Of a DNA stretch of 64,000 bases, positions 24,481 to 35,370 are shown piece after piece. The translations under genes and the position numbers were made by a program. This DNA comes from Cavia porcellus (lineage: Eukaryota > Chordata > Mammalia > Rodentia > Caviidae). The notes below the pieces were generated by a model. It had not been told where the DNA came from and did not search any database. It saw nothing but the letters and a program-made list of their open reading frames with translations. Location of the stretch: contig NW_026947493.1 in the NCBI RefSeq assembly GCF_034190915.1, positions 41,658,501-41,722,500 on the forward strand, given 5' to 3'. Every line of letters begins with the position of its first letter. Position 1 is the first letter of the stretch.

Positions 24481-24849
24481 TCAACCTGTCCTTTACAGTC
24501 TCTCTGGCTTCATTTTGCCTCATAAAAATCACTCTGAAAAAACACATTTTGAATCAAGTAGAGCAACAAGACCTCTACCCCAGTTCTTTCCAACAATTTA
24601 AGACCAAGTGGTTCAAGCAAAATCCCCTAATCTTCACAGCACACTATACATATCACTATATGCTTTGTGATTAATAAGGTAAAACTTTACCTTTACCAGC
24701 ACAAAATACTTCACACACTGTCAAAAGATAGCTTTTCAGTTAGCAGATACTTGACATATTTTAGTCATTTTCCCATCTCTAGGACAAAATACTCACCACT
24801 TGCAACTTAAGAAGAGGCTTTTCTTTCATAGCTTTTTGGAGTTTTTTAG
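24481..24849. other. Unique intergenic DNA
   Basis: No gene or repeat recognised in this short interval. Confidence 0.45.
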
Positions 24850-25425
24850 TGTTCATTAGTATGTTGGCTGTGTGTATTGATTATATTCATCATGGTTAAT
24901 TGATACATGCACATAATACAAATTCTTCCTTCCCCTCTCCCTCCCTTCATCCAAACTCATGGCTGGTTCCCCTTTCCATTTACAGGGGACCTATGCACCC
25001 ATTTTGCATTATCTTGTTTTCACTCTTTAAATTATTTAAACTTTGGTTTTCTCATATAAGAAAAACTACACAATATTTAAGATTATATGTATTTTTAATT
25101 TCACATAAAGTTGTGATGTCAAGGTGCATTCATTTTCATATGTGACTCAAATTTATCTTTTTTCACAGTTGAATAGCACTCCATTATATATAAATACCAT
25201 ATTTTCTTTACCACTTACCTGCTGATAGACATACAGGCCACTTTTAAAATTTAGCTTTATGATTTTGTGCTTCTATAAATATGGGTATGTATATATTACT
25301 ATAATGTGATATCTTTAACTCTTTCAACAAGATGTCTAGAGAAGGAATGGCTGAGTTAAGCACAATTTCTATTTTTTTATTAAGACTTTCTATACTGCTT
25401 TCCATGGTGGTTAATCTAGTTTACA
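24850..25425 (-). mobile_element. Old L1 fragment (ORF2 end and 3' UTR)
   Basis: Near 25160-25235 the + strand reads gttgaatagcactccattat, then aaataccatattttctttac and gctgatagacatacaggcc. This is the reversed C-terminus of L1 ORF2. Sequence on the left is an A/T-rich 3' UTR. It is more diverged than copies A to F and probably belongs to an older subfamily. Confidence 0.72.
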
Positions 25426-25439
25426 TGGAAAAACTTTTT

Positions 25440-25800
25440 TTAGCTAATGGTTTTAATGAGTTCAGTCCACAGATGGTAGACACCAAGGAATAATTGGCAG
25501 AGAAGAAGCACATGACGATGGAAAGCTGCTAAACTCATGGAATCCAAGAAGCAGATAGAACAAGGAGGAGCCAGGGACAAGAATATACCCCTCAGGTCAA
25601 ACCCTCAGTGACCTGTCTCTTAAAATCAGACTCTGCCTCCTAATGACACATGTACTTATTTTGAACTCATCAAGATTAGTTCAGTGATGATTACAGTGCC
25701 CACCTACACTGTGATCCAGTCGCCTTCCAGAAGCACTACCTCTGAACACATGGGACTTTGGGGGAGGATACTATAGATTTAACTATATCATAACACAACT
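25440..25800 (-). repeat. MaLR-like LTR
   Basis: A longer copy of the family at 24250. In order it shows gagttcagtccacagatgg, gaaagctgctaaactcatgg, ggagccagggacaagaatat, cctcagtgacctgtctc and ctctgaacacatgggacttt, finishing in a tataacacaact-type end. This resembles a reversed MaLR LTR. The family name is inference; membership of a repeated family is directly visible. Confidence 0.6.
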
Positions 25801-27390
25801 CCTAGAAAAACTCCTGCTGTTAAAAGGAGGCATAAGTTACCAAAAGATCACCTGAAACACATGCAGCAGACCTCACCTTATTCTATCCTTAGCCAAAAGA
25901 CATTACTGAATCCCTCTAGACATGTTCTGCTGAGTTGCAGTTACAGAATAAAGGAAAACAGTAGTCCTTGCACCTATTGTTCAGAACCCACTGTCCTACC
26001 TGGGCTCCCCATCTAGCTTCATGCAAGTTATGAGGTTTGGGATTCAAGGAAAGGAAAACTTTTTCTTCATCTGGAAAGAGACCAGTCACTTTTTTTGATC
26101 CTGGTTTCTAACAGCTTTTAAGCCTTCTCTTCCCTTTACCCTTGTGCTCCATGTTTGGGCAAACTTATAGTAAAGCCCTCCTTTGAAACATGCAGGATAT
26201 TCAAATCTCCAAAGTCCCAAAGGGAACTTGGCCAGCACTAGAGGACATTCACCTGTCCCTTTCTCCACCATTAGGGATCCTCAACCAGCCTCCTTTCCTG
26301 GCTTTCTCCAGTCATGTCAAACCTGCTTGAGTGCTCTTCTTGGTCTCTCCCCCAGAAACCTCAATTGTGTAATGGATTTTTCATAGCATCTTGGGATATG
26401 TGTGTGTGGTGCTATCCATTTTGTTATTCCCACTAAATTCAGGTAGGTTGTTGCTTGTGCTTTGGCAGAGGAACCATAACAGCTGTCTTCTCTCTGGAAT
26501 AAGAGGTAGATAACATCCATTTCCATTTAATCGTGACCTTTTTAAACACCAAGTCACAAAGACAGGCCAATGTGATCTGTGTGCTTTGATGCACCTTGAA
26601 GTTAAGCAGACAGGCCTTAGTGGCTATTGGAAATTAACTCTCAGACTTACTCTCTGGTTACCGGGGTGTTCACCAGTATGAATCTCCACAGCAGGGCAGG
26701 TGTCTGCTCTTCTTATTCTCTGTAATTTGCCCCACACCTGCCACAGGTGGACACTTAACAGTTATCAACACGTGACTGAAAGAATGAAATTTAGGTTAAA
26801 AAGTGATTTGCATAAAAGCTAAACAAAAATTTTAAAATGTCACAGAAAGCAGAGGTTTCTTTTCTAGCTTAACAAATGAGAAATACCAAATATAATCCTG
26901 ACCCAAGGCATTCTAAAACATTTAAACTGCCAGTAACATGTCTAATTATCAGGCCCTATGCTACTGCAATCACCTGCATTGAAATACTGAACCAAATCAC
27001 AATTAATTTCTCAAAAGCTAAACTTCATTAAATATTAGTTTAATTTAATGTTTTCTAATTAATTTAAGATTAATTTATATCCAGGCATTTGCACAGCCCA
27101 AGCAATATCTCTCCTTTCTGTCATTTCTATCATCTCATAGACAGCAGAAAAACAAAAAAAATGTACAGTTAGGAAGCTCCAGGATAGAGTAAGCAGGGGA
27201 AGATTTAATTAAAGTATTACATATCTTTTCCTCAGTTGTTAAAAAAAAACTATAAATTTGCCACTAGATAGCCTGATCAACAAAAACTTTACATATATGA
27301 AATGTGGTACTTACAAAATGACTTAAACTAGAAATCTGGCATTAAATTTAAAGTTACATTTTCTTCAGAAGTTAATAATGTGTACTTAGT
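25801..27390. other. Unique intergenic DNA, nothing seen
   Basis: Open frames are short and unrecognised. No clear repeat. The stretch around 26550-26760 is slightly GC-richer but has no RNA gene that I can fold or recognise. Confidence 0.45.
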
Positions 27391-27404
27391 CCAAAGAAAT
27401 CTTT

Positions 27405-27473
27405 TTTGCTAGGAATTGAATTCAGGACCTTGCCTTTGTCAGGCAGGCATTGTGTCTGCTATATGCCTAGATC
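27405..27473 (-). repeat. ID-type SINE with perfect TSD
   Basis: The reversed layout shows a T-run, gctaggaattgaattcagga (B box side) and gctatatgcctagatcc (5' side). A perfect 14-bp direct repeat, ccaaagaaatcttt, flanks it at 27391-27404 and 27474-27487. The body is short and diverged, so the duplication has outlived much of the SINE sequence. Confidence 0.88.
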
Positions 27474-27540
27474 CCAAAGAAATCTTTCATTCTTAATTTA
27501 TTTTCAAAGATAATGAAAAAACAATTGTTCATTAATATTG

Positions 27541-27580
27541 AATGTGTGTGTGTTTGCGCACGTGCGCGCATGTGTGTAGG
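27541..27580. repeat. Alternating purine-pyrimidine tract
   Basis: GTGTGTGT changes into gcgcacgtgcgcgcatgtgt, containing CG steps that are scarce elsewhere in the window. It is a local Z-DNA-prone tract and a small cluster of CpGs. Confidence 0.8.
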
Positions 27581-27581
27581 T

Positions 27582-28915
27582 GGTGGCCTTTCCCAGAATT
27601 TTAGGATTTCATGAAAGAATCGAAGATAGCATCTAGCACCCATGGAATTCATACCCTTGTAACATAGTGTCCTTCACTCAGGTGAGATCCCACATGGAAA
27701 TCAGTGCCTAAACAGGTAAAAACACAACAGTCTTGCTGGAAGTGAGGGACAGGAATCTGAGTCCCCACATTCTCAGAAATTTCTCCATCAATCCCAGAAC
27801 TTTGCAAACAACTAGAAGTTCATTTATTTAATGCACCCCTTTTGTTTTAAAAATTGGGAAAAGCAGGACTGAAAGACTAAGTTTCACTAATAAATTACAC
27901 AGCCAAGTAAGTTAGGTCCGTCCATTTCTGCCCCAACTCACTGCTCTTCCCAGTGCTCTGCATCGTAGCACTCAGAGTGACCTTGTTGCTGACCACTCCA
28001 GCTTGGGAGAGGATCTGATGAGGAAATGGCCATAGAACATGACCTGTTATCAGAAGGTTGCGCCTCTGTGTAAGTACATTGCCTACTGATGGCTTTCTCA
28101 TCACTAAGATATGCCAATAGCTTTTAAAAATCAAATTTTAAAAATATAACCCACCCCACAGTTTCCACATCTTGGAGACAATCATTTTACACTTCACTAA
28201 TCATATGTGCATTTCTAATTTTTTGTACTAAATTATGAGAGGAAGAATTTAAAACATGTATTATGTTTCACCACTTCTCCCTTTTATATAAGTAGTTTTA
28301 CTTCGTTAAGTTTGCAATGATTGTCTCAGTGATTATAATCATATCTTTTGTGCTCTGTTAGCCTCCATGCATTTTTAGGAAATTTGTTTTTGGATAGTTG
28401 GTTATTGCTTATTTTTCTTCCCTCCTTTCAGGAAACATTCAGGATATTCTCTGACCCCTTAGTGCTTTCAATTTTAATAGGTTGTCTTTACTGATAAAAC
28501 TGTGTCATTTGTTTGTTTTTGTCTTGCTCAAAACTCAATTTCAGTTCCAACCAACTGATACATGTTTCTTCAACTCAGTGAAATATTCACCAACTATTTT
28601 ATTACTATTATTAGCATACCAACTCTGGTAGCGACACTAATTAGTAAGAGAAATACTGAACTTCTTAGAATTTTTCTTTCAAATCTCATGTGTTTTTCCA
28701 TATATATATATATTTCAATTCGCATATTGAAATTGCTATTTTATCAACCATTGTTTATTTTCCCTAAATATATGTTCATTATATTGTTCTCTTTTTGTAT
28801 TAAATCTCAGAATCTTTAAGTATTAAAACTGTTATTCATATTTTAATGTTTTCCTTTTCCCAAAGTCATAATTTTTCTGCTCATTCAGCATGGTTCTCCC
28901 TCCTGCAGGTGCACA
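27582..28915. other. Unique intergenic DNA with a MIR-like trace
   Basis: A weak reversed MIR-like segment may lie at about 27850-27985 (attacacagccaagtaagtt). Otherwise nothing is recognised. Confidence 0.4.
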
Positions 28916-28919
28916 CAAA

Positions 28920-28942
28920 CGCACACACACACACACACACAC
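28920..28942. repeat. (CA)n microsatellite
   Basis: About 11 CA units. It directly precedes the target-site duplication of L1 copy C. Confidence 0.9.
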
Positions 28943-28963
28943 AATTATGTTTATGAAGATTTA

Positions 28964-30309
28964 TTTATTTATTTTTATTTTATTTTAAAGAGGGTAAAAT
29001 TAAACAGATCATAAGGAAACAATTTTAAGAAACACAGATTTCAAAGCAAGACCACTGGAGATCTTCACTGTCTATCATATTGTCTCTTGTTTTATTCCAA
29101 ATAGTTGTCTGCATCTTCACACACAGTGAATACATACTGAACATTATAGTACTAAGCTAATCAGAACAGGATGATGAAAGCTTTTTAGGTCTTCAAGACC
29201 AGAAAATAGGAAAGTCAATAATGGCTGCCATAATGTCTCTTCGAAATAGCTATCCATGTCTTTATGTATATTGAAATAAAACGTAAGAGACTAGACTAAT
29301 ATAACTCTGAACAGTGAATAATAGCATTGCTAGATTTTATGTCATAATGCTACAGAATTAGCACTGGGTATCTTAGTGTCTCTTTTTCTTCAGAGTATCT
29401 GTTTATTATATCATGCATTATATAATTTGTTCCCATAAACTGTTTAGAAATTCTGCACATGTGTGAATCTCTACATGTATATCTATCTTTTCTGTATTAT
29501 AGGGAAAAACAGATCAAAACAAGACTACAAAACAAATTCCTAGATATGAATGAAAAAGACATAAATGAAAAAGACATATAAAACCACAATACTAGGTGAT
29601 CTACAGTAGTTACTATTCTGTCTCTTGTTATTTTCAATAGAATTGTCTACATCATGAGGCATAATATAATTGAATATAGCATTATATAGCAATTTTAATA
29701 AAACCACAGCATTAGAGACATTGTAGGACTTCAAAAGCAGTTAATCATCAAACCGAATGGGTATCTTATTGCATCTTGTCATCTTCAGAGTAGTTGCTTC
29801 TACTCTTAGACTTGATACTATCAAGCATACCAAATTCAAATAAAACCAGTCAAGACAAAACAGTGGTGTAACAAACTATATTCAAATAAAATCAGTCATA
29901 GTAAGACAATGTAAGTAACACATAGTTTCAGTTTAAGTTAATAGGAAATTAAGACAATTACCGTAGTGTATCCTACTATTTTGGGAATAGCTGTCTGTGT
30001 TCTCAAATCTAGTATGAGTAGACAGACTGGAGCAGAATAAAATCAAACTAAACAGAGCAATAACACTAACGTGGCTTTTAAATCCTGATACACTATTAAC
30101 AAAATCCTCTGCCTTCTTTTTTTAGACAATTCCTCCCATTTTCCTTTTTCAGGGTGCATTGTATATTTTAGGTCCCACTAACTCCTTTAGTTTTTAGATT
30201 AGGGGGGCAACCCACTATCTATAATGAGTGGTGCTGAACCTTTTTACCCCTGAGCGTGATCTTGAGCTGTATTCCTTTACTTACTAAAGCTTCAAGGTTT
30301 TTCTGCCTT
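28964..30309 (-). other. L1 copy C 3' UTR with repeated modules
   Basis: This 1.3-kb 3' UTR contains about six degenerate copies of a module. On the + strand each has a TGTCTC(T)-like anchor followed by a T-rich stretch and an AATAGxTGTCT-like patch. Anchors lie near 29081, 29233, 29377, 29619, 29771 and 29967, spaced roughly 145-240 bases. The same module appears in copy E (47350-47680), copy F (54630) and the + strand fragment at 62920-63260. The + strand starts with the reversed A-rich tail. Confidence 0.7.
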
Positions 30310-30689
30310 ATAGCTGAGTAGTTCTCCACCGCACAGAAGTGTCATGACTTTCCAACCTATCTGCAGCTGCTGGACAAGTTGTCCCTATTTCTCTCTGGTT
30401 GCCTGTCACATAGAGCATCGTTTTCTCATCTTTGACTTTCAGTTTATTAGCCCTCTTTCAGGTTGAGTATATTTCCTATTCAGAGCATCTGGATGGATCC
30501 TATCTCCTGATTTACTCTGCTTGTGTTTTTGTTAGTGTATCAAGACCATCTATATTAGAGATTATAGCCAACCTTCTCTGCCTCATCTCTGTTATTCTAT
30601 TTTTCTGCTATTATTTGTCCACTTTTCTCCTTCATTCCACTGTCTGCCCCATTCATTGAGGCCTCTCTGGAACTGTTGCTGGTATTTTT

Positions 30690-31575
30690 TTCTATTTCTC
30701 TCTAGAAATGTCCTTCAGTATTTTTTGTAGGGTGGTCATGAACTCTCACAGTTCCTCCTTGTCATGGAAACATTTTGTTTCTCCACTAATTTTGAGAGAG
30801 AGATTTTCAGGGTTCACCAATCTAGGTTGGAGGTTATTTTCTTTCAGGGCTTGCACTACTTCACTCCAAGCTCTTCTTGATTTGATATTTGTGTTGAGAA
30901 GTCTGTCATTATTTTGATAGATGTTCCTTTATAGGTAATCCGTTTCTTTTCTCTGTTTTAATATTCTGTTCTTGTGGTGAATTTCTGGGATCTTGATTAT
31001 TATATGTCTGGGTGTAGATCTGTTTTGGTGGTAGCTGGCTGGAGTTCTGTATGCCTCATTTATCTGGATATTATTTCCTTTTCCTATGCTTGGGAAGTTT
31101 TCCTTAATTATTTCTGTGAATAGCCTTTACAATTCATTTGGGTATTCCTGCTTCTTGCTCACATTTTTTATTCTTAAGTTATAGATTCTCTTGTCTTCTA
31201 GCCTTTGTATTTTTACTTCCTGGTTCCTTGTTATTTTTAAGAGGTATTTTCTTTCACAATCACACATTGCAAATCTATCTTCAAATTTTGAAAGGCTAAC
31301 TTTAGTTTCTTTTAAGGCATTTTGCCAGCTTTCAATGGAAATTTTTAATTTCCTGGTAATCTCTTTGGATCTGTTTCATGTATTCTAGATTTTGTTTATA
31401 TTCTTCACCAAAGGTTTCTCTTCTTTTTCTGGGTTCCTCCATTCTTCTATCTGTGTCTTCTTGAGAGGGGCTTAGCATTTCTTTTACTAATCTTTTTATA
31501 TCTTGCCTCACTTGGATTAGAATTTCAGTTTTAAATTCATCTATGAGGCCACGAAGGTATTTCTCTATGTCCACT
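30690..31575 (-). pseudogene. L1 copy C ORF1 remnant
   Basis: The frame 31574-31332 reads MDIEKYLRGLIDEFKTEIL, then a Glu/Lys/Arg-rich coiled coil ending QNLEYMKQIQRDYQEI, closely like the ORF1 coiled coil of copy E (KHMKQIQRDIQEIKN). Homology to the RRM and C-terminal domains continues toward 30690 but is broken by stops. It would have encoded the RNA-binding chaperone. Confidence 0.8.
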
Positions 31576-32472
31576 TATGCTGTGGCCAATATTGCATGAT
31601 TGCTGCCCTGGATCTCTTCTGTATTTACCTTTCCTGGACTTATTTTCCCAGGGTCAGTGGATGGAGATTTTTCCTTATTTCTTTCTCTTGTTATATTTCT
31701 GGTTTCTTTCAGACAGGTATGTGGTGGAGGTCTCAGGCCCTCTCCATATTGCTTATGGTTTTTCTAAAGTGTGCTGGCTGGTGGCTCGCTGCCTTCTCCA
31801 GTTTACTGTTATCTGAGGTGCACACAGGGACCATGTGGGCTAGCCCCTCTCTTCTGAGCAGTCAACTGGCAAGTGCCTTAGTCTGTGCTGTGTGGATGTC
31901 ACATGTCCAGTACAGTTTCATCCCTGTCTATTGGATCCCGACCAGGGGCGTGGCCCAGCCCAAGCAGATCCCACCAGTACCCTCTGGGCCAGAGGTGGCT
32001 GACTGATGCCATTGCAGTTCTGGGTTCAGGCCTGTCATGCCCAACTCCAATATGTCCTACAGCTGGCCACACCCACCATGGGACCTAATTTCCAGCACTC
32101 ACCACGAATTAATACAGCACTCCACTGTGGCTACACTCTACGCTGTGCTGTGTTCTCTCCCTAAGGCCTCAGCTTACCAACTCCTGATTTTGGCGGCAGT
32201 GGCTTCAGTGAGAACATGAATCATCAGACTCCAGGGCATGCCCAGCACAGCGCAGGACCGGTTCCAGTGAGAGCATCTGGTTCCAGCCTTTCATCCACGT
32301 TTTTCCTTCCTTTCTTTCTTTTTCTTCTTCCTCAGTTTCTTCTTGGGTCATGAGAATCCCTCTCTTTTCATCTGATCTTCTCCATGTTGTTAAATTCCAG
32401 TGTCTGAGTTGTTTTTCTCAGAGAGGCTCTCTACCCTGCTACCTATCAAGCCGCCATCTTCCGAAGTTTTCA
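31576..32472 (-). promoter_or_regulatory. L1 copy C 5' UTR with YY1-type motif at its start
   Basis: A GC-richer 0.9-kb segment. Near its 5' edge, at 32450-32460, the - strand reads AAGATGGCGGC, a textbook YY1-binding core, 12 bases inside the insertion boundary fixed by the target-site duplication. YY1 at the L1 start is known in human L1 to direct accurate initiation. Its presence here suggests that the 5' end is complete. Confidence 0.7.
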
Positions 32473-32486
32473 TTTATGAAGATTTA

Positions 32487-34383
32487 AAAGATAGGCAAGC
32501 CTCAGAACAGGAGAGGATGTGAAGAAACAGAAACTTCCACAGAAGTTGGTGGGTTTATATACAGTTACAACTATATTTTATAATGGCAATATATTTTGAA
32601 TCAGTAACTCCACTTTAAAAAATTACCCTGTGGAAACAACAGCATTATCCTCTCTGGCAAGAGTGGCTTTAATTACCAGTACAATTATCCTTGTCTGTGC
32701 TGAGACAATGTAGACAGAGTGATTAAGGAAGCTGATGCAGATTCCCTCAGCAAACAGGAGGGTCAATCTTCCTGACAGATGCTTTTTCTGAGTTCCAGGT
32801 GACTGCAGACAGTGCCAGTGGGCATGGGGTGTTTCTCTTGGGAGTGTCTCATCAGCACCTGAATAAAGGAGATTTTACTCAAGGCCAGAATACTTCAGGG
32901 TATTTCACTTTAGGGTGGAGTTCCCTTTTCTTTAATCTTTCCAGAGTATGACTTGGCTGGCTTGCCTACACTCTGCTCTGTTTTCTTCTCAAGCCCCATT
33001 ACACTCTCATAGACCTTCCTTAGGAAGATCATTAGTGATCCACCACTTGCATATATAATTTCCAGGCTGAGGCAAAGAAAAAACCCCAATTTATTTCCCT
33101 CAAGATCCTTTTACTGCTATGTTAACTGAAGGGTCCACTGTTTCAGTAGTGCAAGTACAAGGTGAGGAGTGGTCCTCTGAGCCTGGAGTCTGAGGACTGT
33201 GTGGAGCAGACTCTCCTGCCAACCCTCCTGGCACAGGTGGCTGGTGCCAAAAATAAATGTCTGCTCTATTAGTTCACTGAAATCTCGGTTGCCAGAGCAT
33301 AATCTAGTCTTTCCTAACAAGTGGAGTGGGTTAAAGAAACTGAGAAGATACAGTGAAAGAAATGAGAGTCTAGACCCATTTCTATCACATGATCAAAAAA
33401 GACTAAATAGTAGGAGCTGATTTGTTATTGATGTGAAAAAATGAATCAGTAGGATTCGATCCTCACCAATTATCACTCCATCAACCCCTTAGTCTTAAAC
33501 ACAGCTTTGCTCTACTTCAGTAATTTTCTTAGACAAAAAAGTACCTCATCACAGAAGTATAAACCTGAAATGTGAAATCTAAATTCATATTACAATCAAA
33601 CCAAAATATTTACATGATGTAAAACATTAAATAAACCATTAGAATAGTTCTATTGAATTGAGCAAATGGAATGCAATACAACAGCTGTTAATATTATCTT
33701 TCCCCATAAAGAGAAATCTTGATAACTCATTTAGAGCTTTAAAAATTGTGGCCTTGTTTCTGCTTGGTATAAATAGTTTTTCTATCCAGGCTGTCATTAT
33801 TGTATATTACCAGGTTTGTATACATACTGTTAACAGATGAGGCCACTGCCTGCCCTTGTCTCCTAGATTTGGAAACTCCTGTATGCCCCCTAAACACTAT
33901 TGATCTCATCAAACACATCCATGAAACTCAGCCTGAAACATACAGACATATAAATGGCAATTTAATTTCTCCTATTTATTTATAGTGCCAAATCCCAGAT
34001 AGCACACTTTTTAAAAATAAATACATTGATTATGCAATGTAGAAGGACCATGCAGGAGGTTATTATTTTAAAAATACACATTATTAACAGTTGAAATCAT
34101 TTGTATATTCCTCTATAATTACATCCTTTCTCCCTTTCTATGCCCAAGATAATTATTTCTTTCTACTGGGTTTATTTTCCTAGCTCCAGTGTCATCATGG
34201 CAATTCAGATCTGGCCTTGTTCTTCAGCACCATTCTGAGGACACTGCTCTTATCTCCGGTTTGTGTTTTATGATAAGTCCTAAGTGAGAAGACCTTGTGA
34301 TATCTCTACCAATGAGGCAAGTAACTTGCCCAGAGGAAGGGGAAGATTTATGCATTATCTTTCTCATTATATGATAGGCTGCT
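32487..34383. other. Unique intergenic DNA
   Basis: No recognised gene or repeat. The frames at 33117-33420 overlap on both strands and show no domain. Confidence 0.5.
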
Positions 34384-34725
34384 TTAGTCAGTTTCACGTG
34401 CTATAACAAAAGACCACAAATAGTAATTCATAAAGATCAGAGGTTATTTATTAAAGTTGTGGAATTTGGGAATTCCAACATCGAAGGACTAACATCTAGC
34501 AAGGGGCTTTTACTACATCCTGCCATGGTGGAAAATGGAAAGGCAAGAAGAAGCCAAACTTGCTTTGTAATAAACCCATTCCCTCAACAGTGACATTATT
34601 CTTTCATGAGGTTTCACTCACATAACCTAATCACTCATTAAAGGCCTTATCTATCAATACTGTGACACTGGAAATTAAGTTTCCCACACATGAAATTTGG
34701 AGAACATATTGAAACCATACAAATA
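34384..34725 (-). repeat. MaLR (MLT1-type) LTR
   Basis: The + strand has ctttagtcagtttcacgtgc and tataacaaaagaccacaaat, then gaggttatttattaaag, aatcactcattaaaggcctt, tcaatactgtgacactgg and catgaaatttggagaacata. These are the reversed landmarks of MLT1-class LTRs, in order and over the full length (about 340 bp). Confidence 0.78.
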
Positions 34726-35250
34726 AAGGGTAAAGATCATTGATATTTCTGAGTGTTTTGGTCTGAAACTGAGCAGAAAAAAAAAAAAGAAAAAGAAAAA
34801 CTTCAGGGCAGGTTCTACTTCATTGAAAATAATAACAAGTCACAATTATTCAATTTAAAACACGCCTGTAGATGGACTCATAATTTACATTTACAGAGAT
34901 TTAAACTGAAAAACCCAAACTACTGCTACTAAACCATGAACAACCTTTATTATTTTCTATAAAAATAAATTTTTACCAATAAATAAATTTTTGTAGAAAC
35001 AAGTAGGATTAAGACCAAAATGATAAACAGAAATTGAAATATCCAAGATCTCAAGCTGTAGCTTCTACACCTAGATCTTAAAAAATGTGAACTCTCTCTT
35101 TTACAGGCAAGGCAGAAAAAAGATTCTTTGAAAAGGCATCAAGATGAGTATAACTGTGTCTCTATAGCCTCTCACATATACTTAAAAATGTATTTGATAA
35201 TCTAATTAGAATCTGTAACATCAATAGAATTTTTAATAACCACAGTAAGG
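34726..35250. other. Unique AT-rich DNA with a short A-rich tract
   Basis: An A/G-rich tract at 34777-34800. Nothing else is recognised. Confidence 0.5.
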
Positions 35251-35260
35251 AAAAACTAGC

Positions 35261-35360
35261 GGGGCTGGGGATTTAGCTCAGTAGCATAAGCGCCTGCCTT
35301 GCAAGCAGGCAGTCGTGAGTTTGATCCCTGGTACCGATAAAAACAAAAAAGAAAAAAAAA
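35261..35360 (+). repeat. Young ID-type SINE with perfect TSD
   Basis: It starts ggggctggggatttagctca (A box: TAGCTCAGTAGC) and includes gagtttgatccctggtacc (B box), then a tail GATAAAAACAAAAAAG plus an A-run. A perfect 10-bp direct repeat, aaaaactagc, flanks it at 35251-35260 and 35361-35370. The body is nearly identical to the copies at 59557 and 59914, which points to recent activity. It derives from a tRNA and carries an internal pol III promoter. Confidence 0.96.
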
Positions 35361-35370
35361 AAAAACTAGC

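Larger units (their letters stand above)
28964..32472 (-). mobile_element. Internally deleted L1 (copy C), HAL1-like, with perfect TSD
   Basis: A perfect 14-bp direct repeat, tttatgaagattta, flanks it at 28950-28963 and 32473-32486, so both ends are known. On the - strand it runs 5' UTR (32472-31576), ORF1 (31575 to about 30690), a short ORF2 N-terminal piece (about 30570-30390), an ORF2 C-terminal piece (about 30385-30310) and a long 3' UTR (to 28964). About 3.3 kb of ORF2, including the rest of the endonuclease and all of the reverse transcriptase, is absent compared with copy E. An L1 with ORF1 and both UTRs but no ORF2 resembles HAL1 elements, which move only with help from other L1s. Confidence 0.9.

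Noticed and set aside
26550..26660. A possible 5S rRNA pseudogene (tgaagttaagcag)
   Set aside because: Only a short match to the 5S internal region; no surrounding 5S homology.
31596..32006. A 136-codon + strand frame with hydrophobic and Trp-rich stretches
   Set aside because: It lies antisense within the L1 copy C 5' UTR and starts near its ORF1; no known membrane protein is recognised.
35261..35335. A possible tRNA gene (A and B boxes, tRNA-like start)
   Set aside because: The A-rich tail, flanking TSD and repeated near-identical copies show it is a tRNA-derived SINE; the 3' acceptor half does not pair as in a tRNA.
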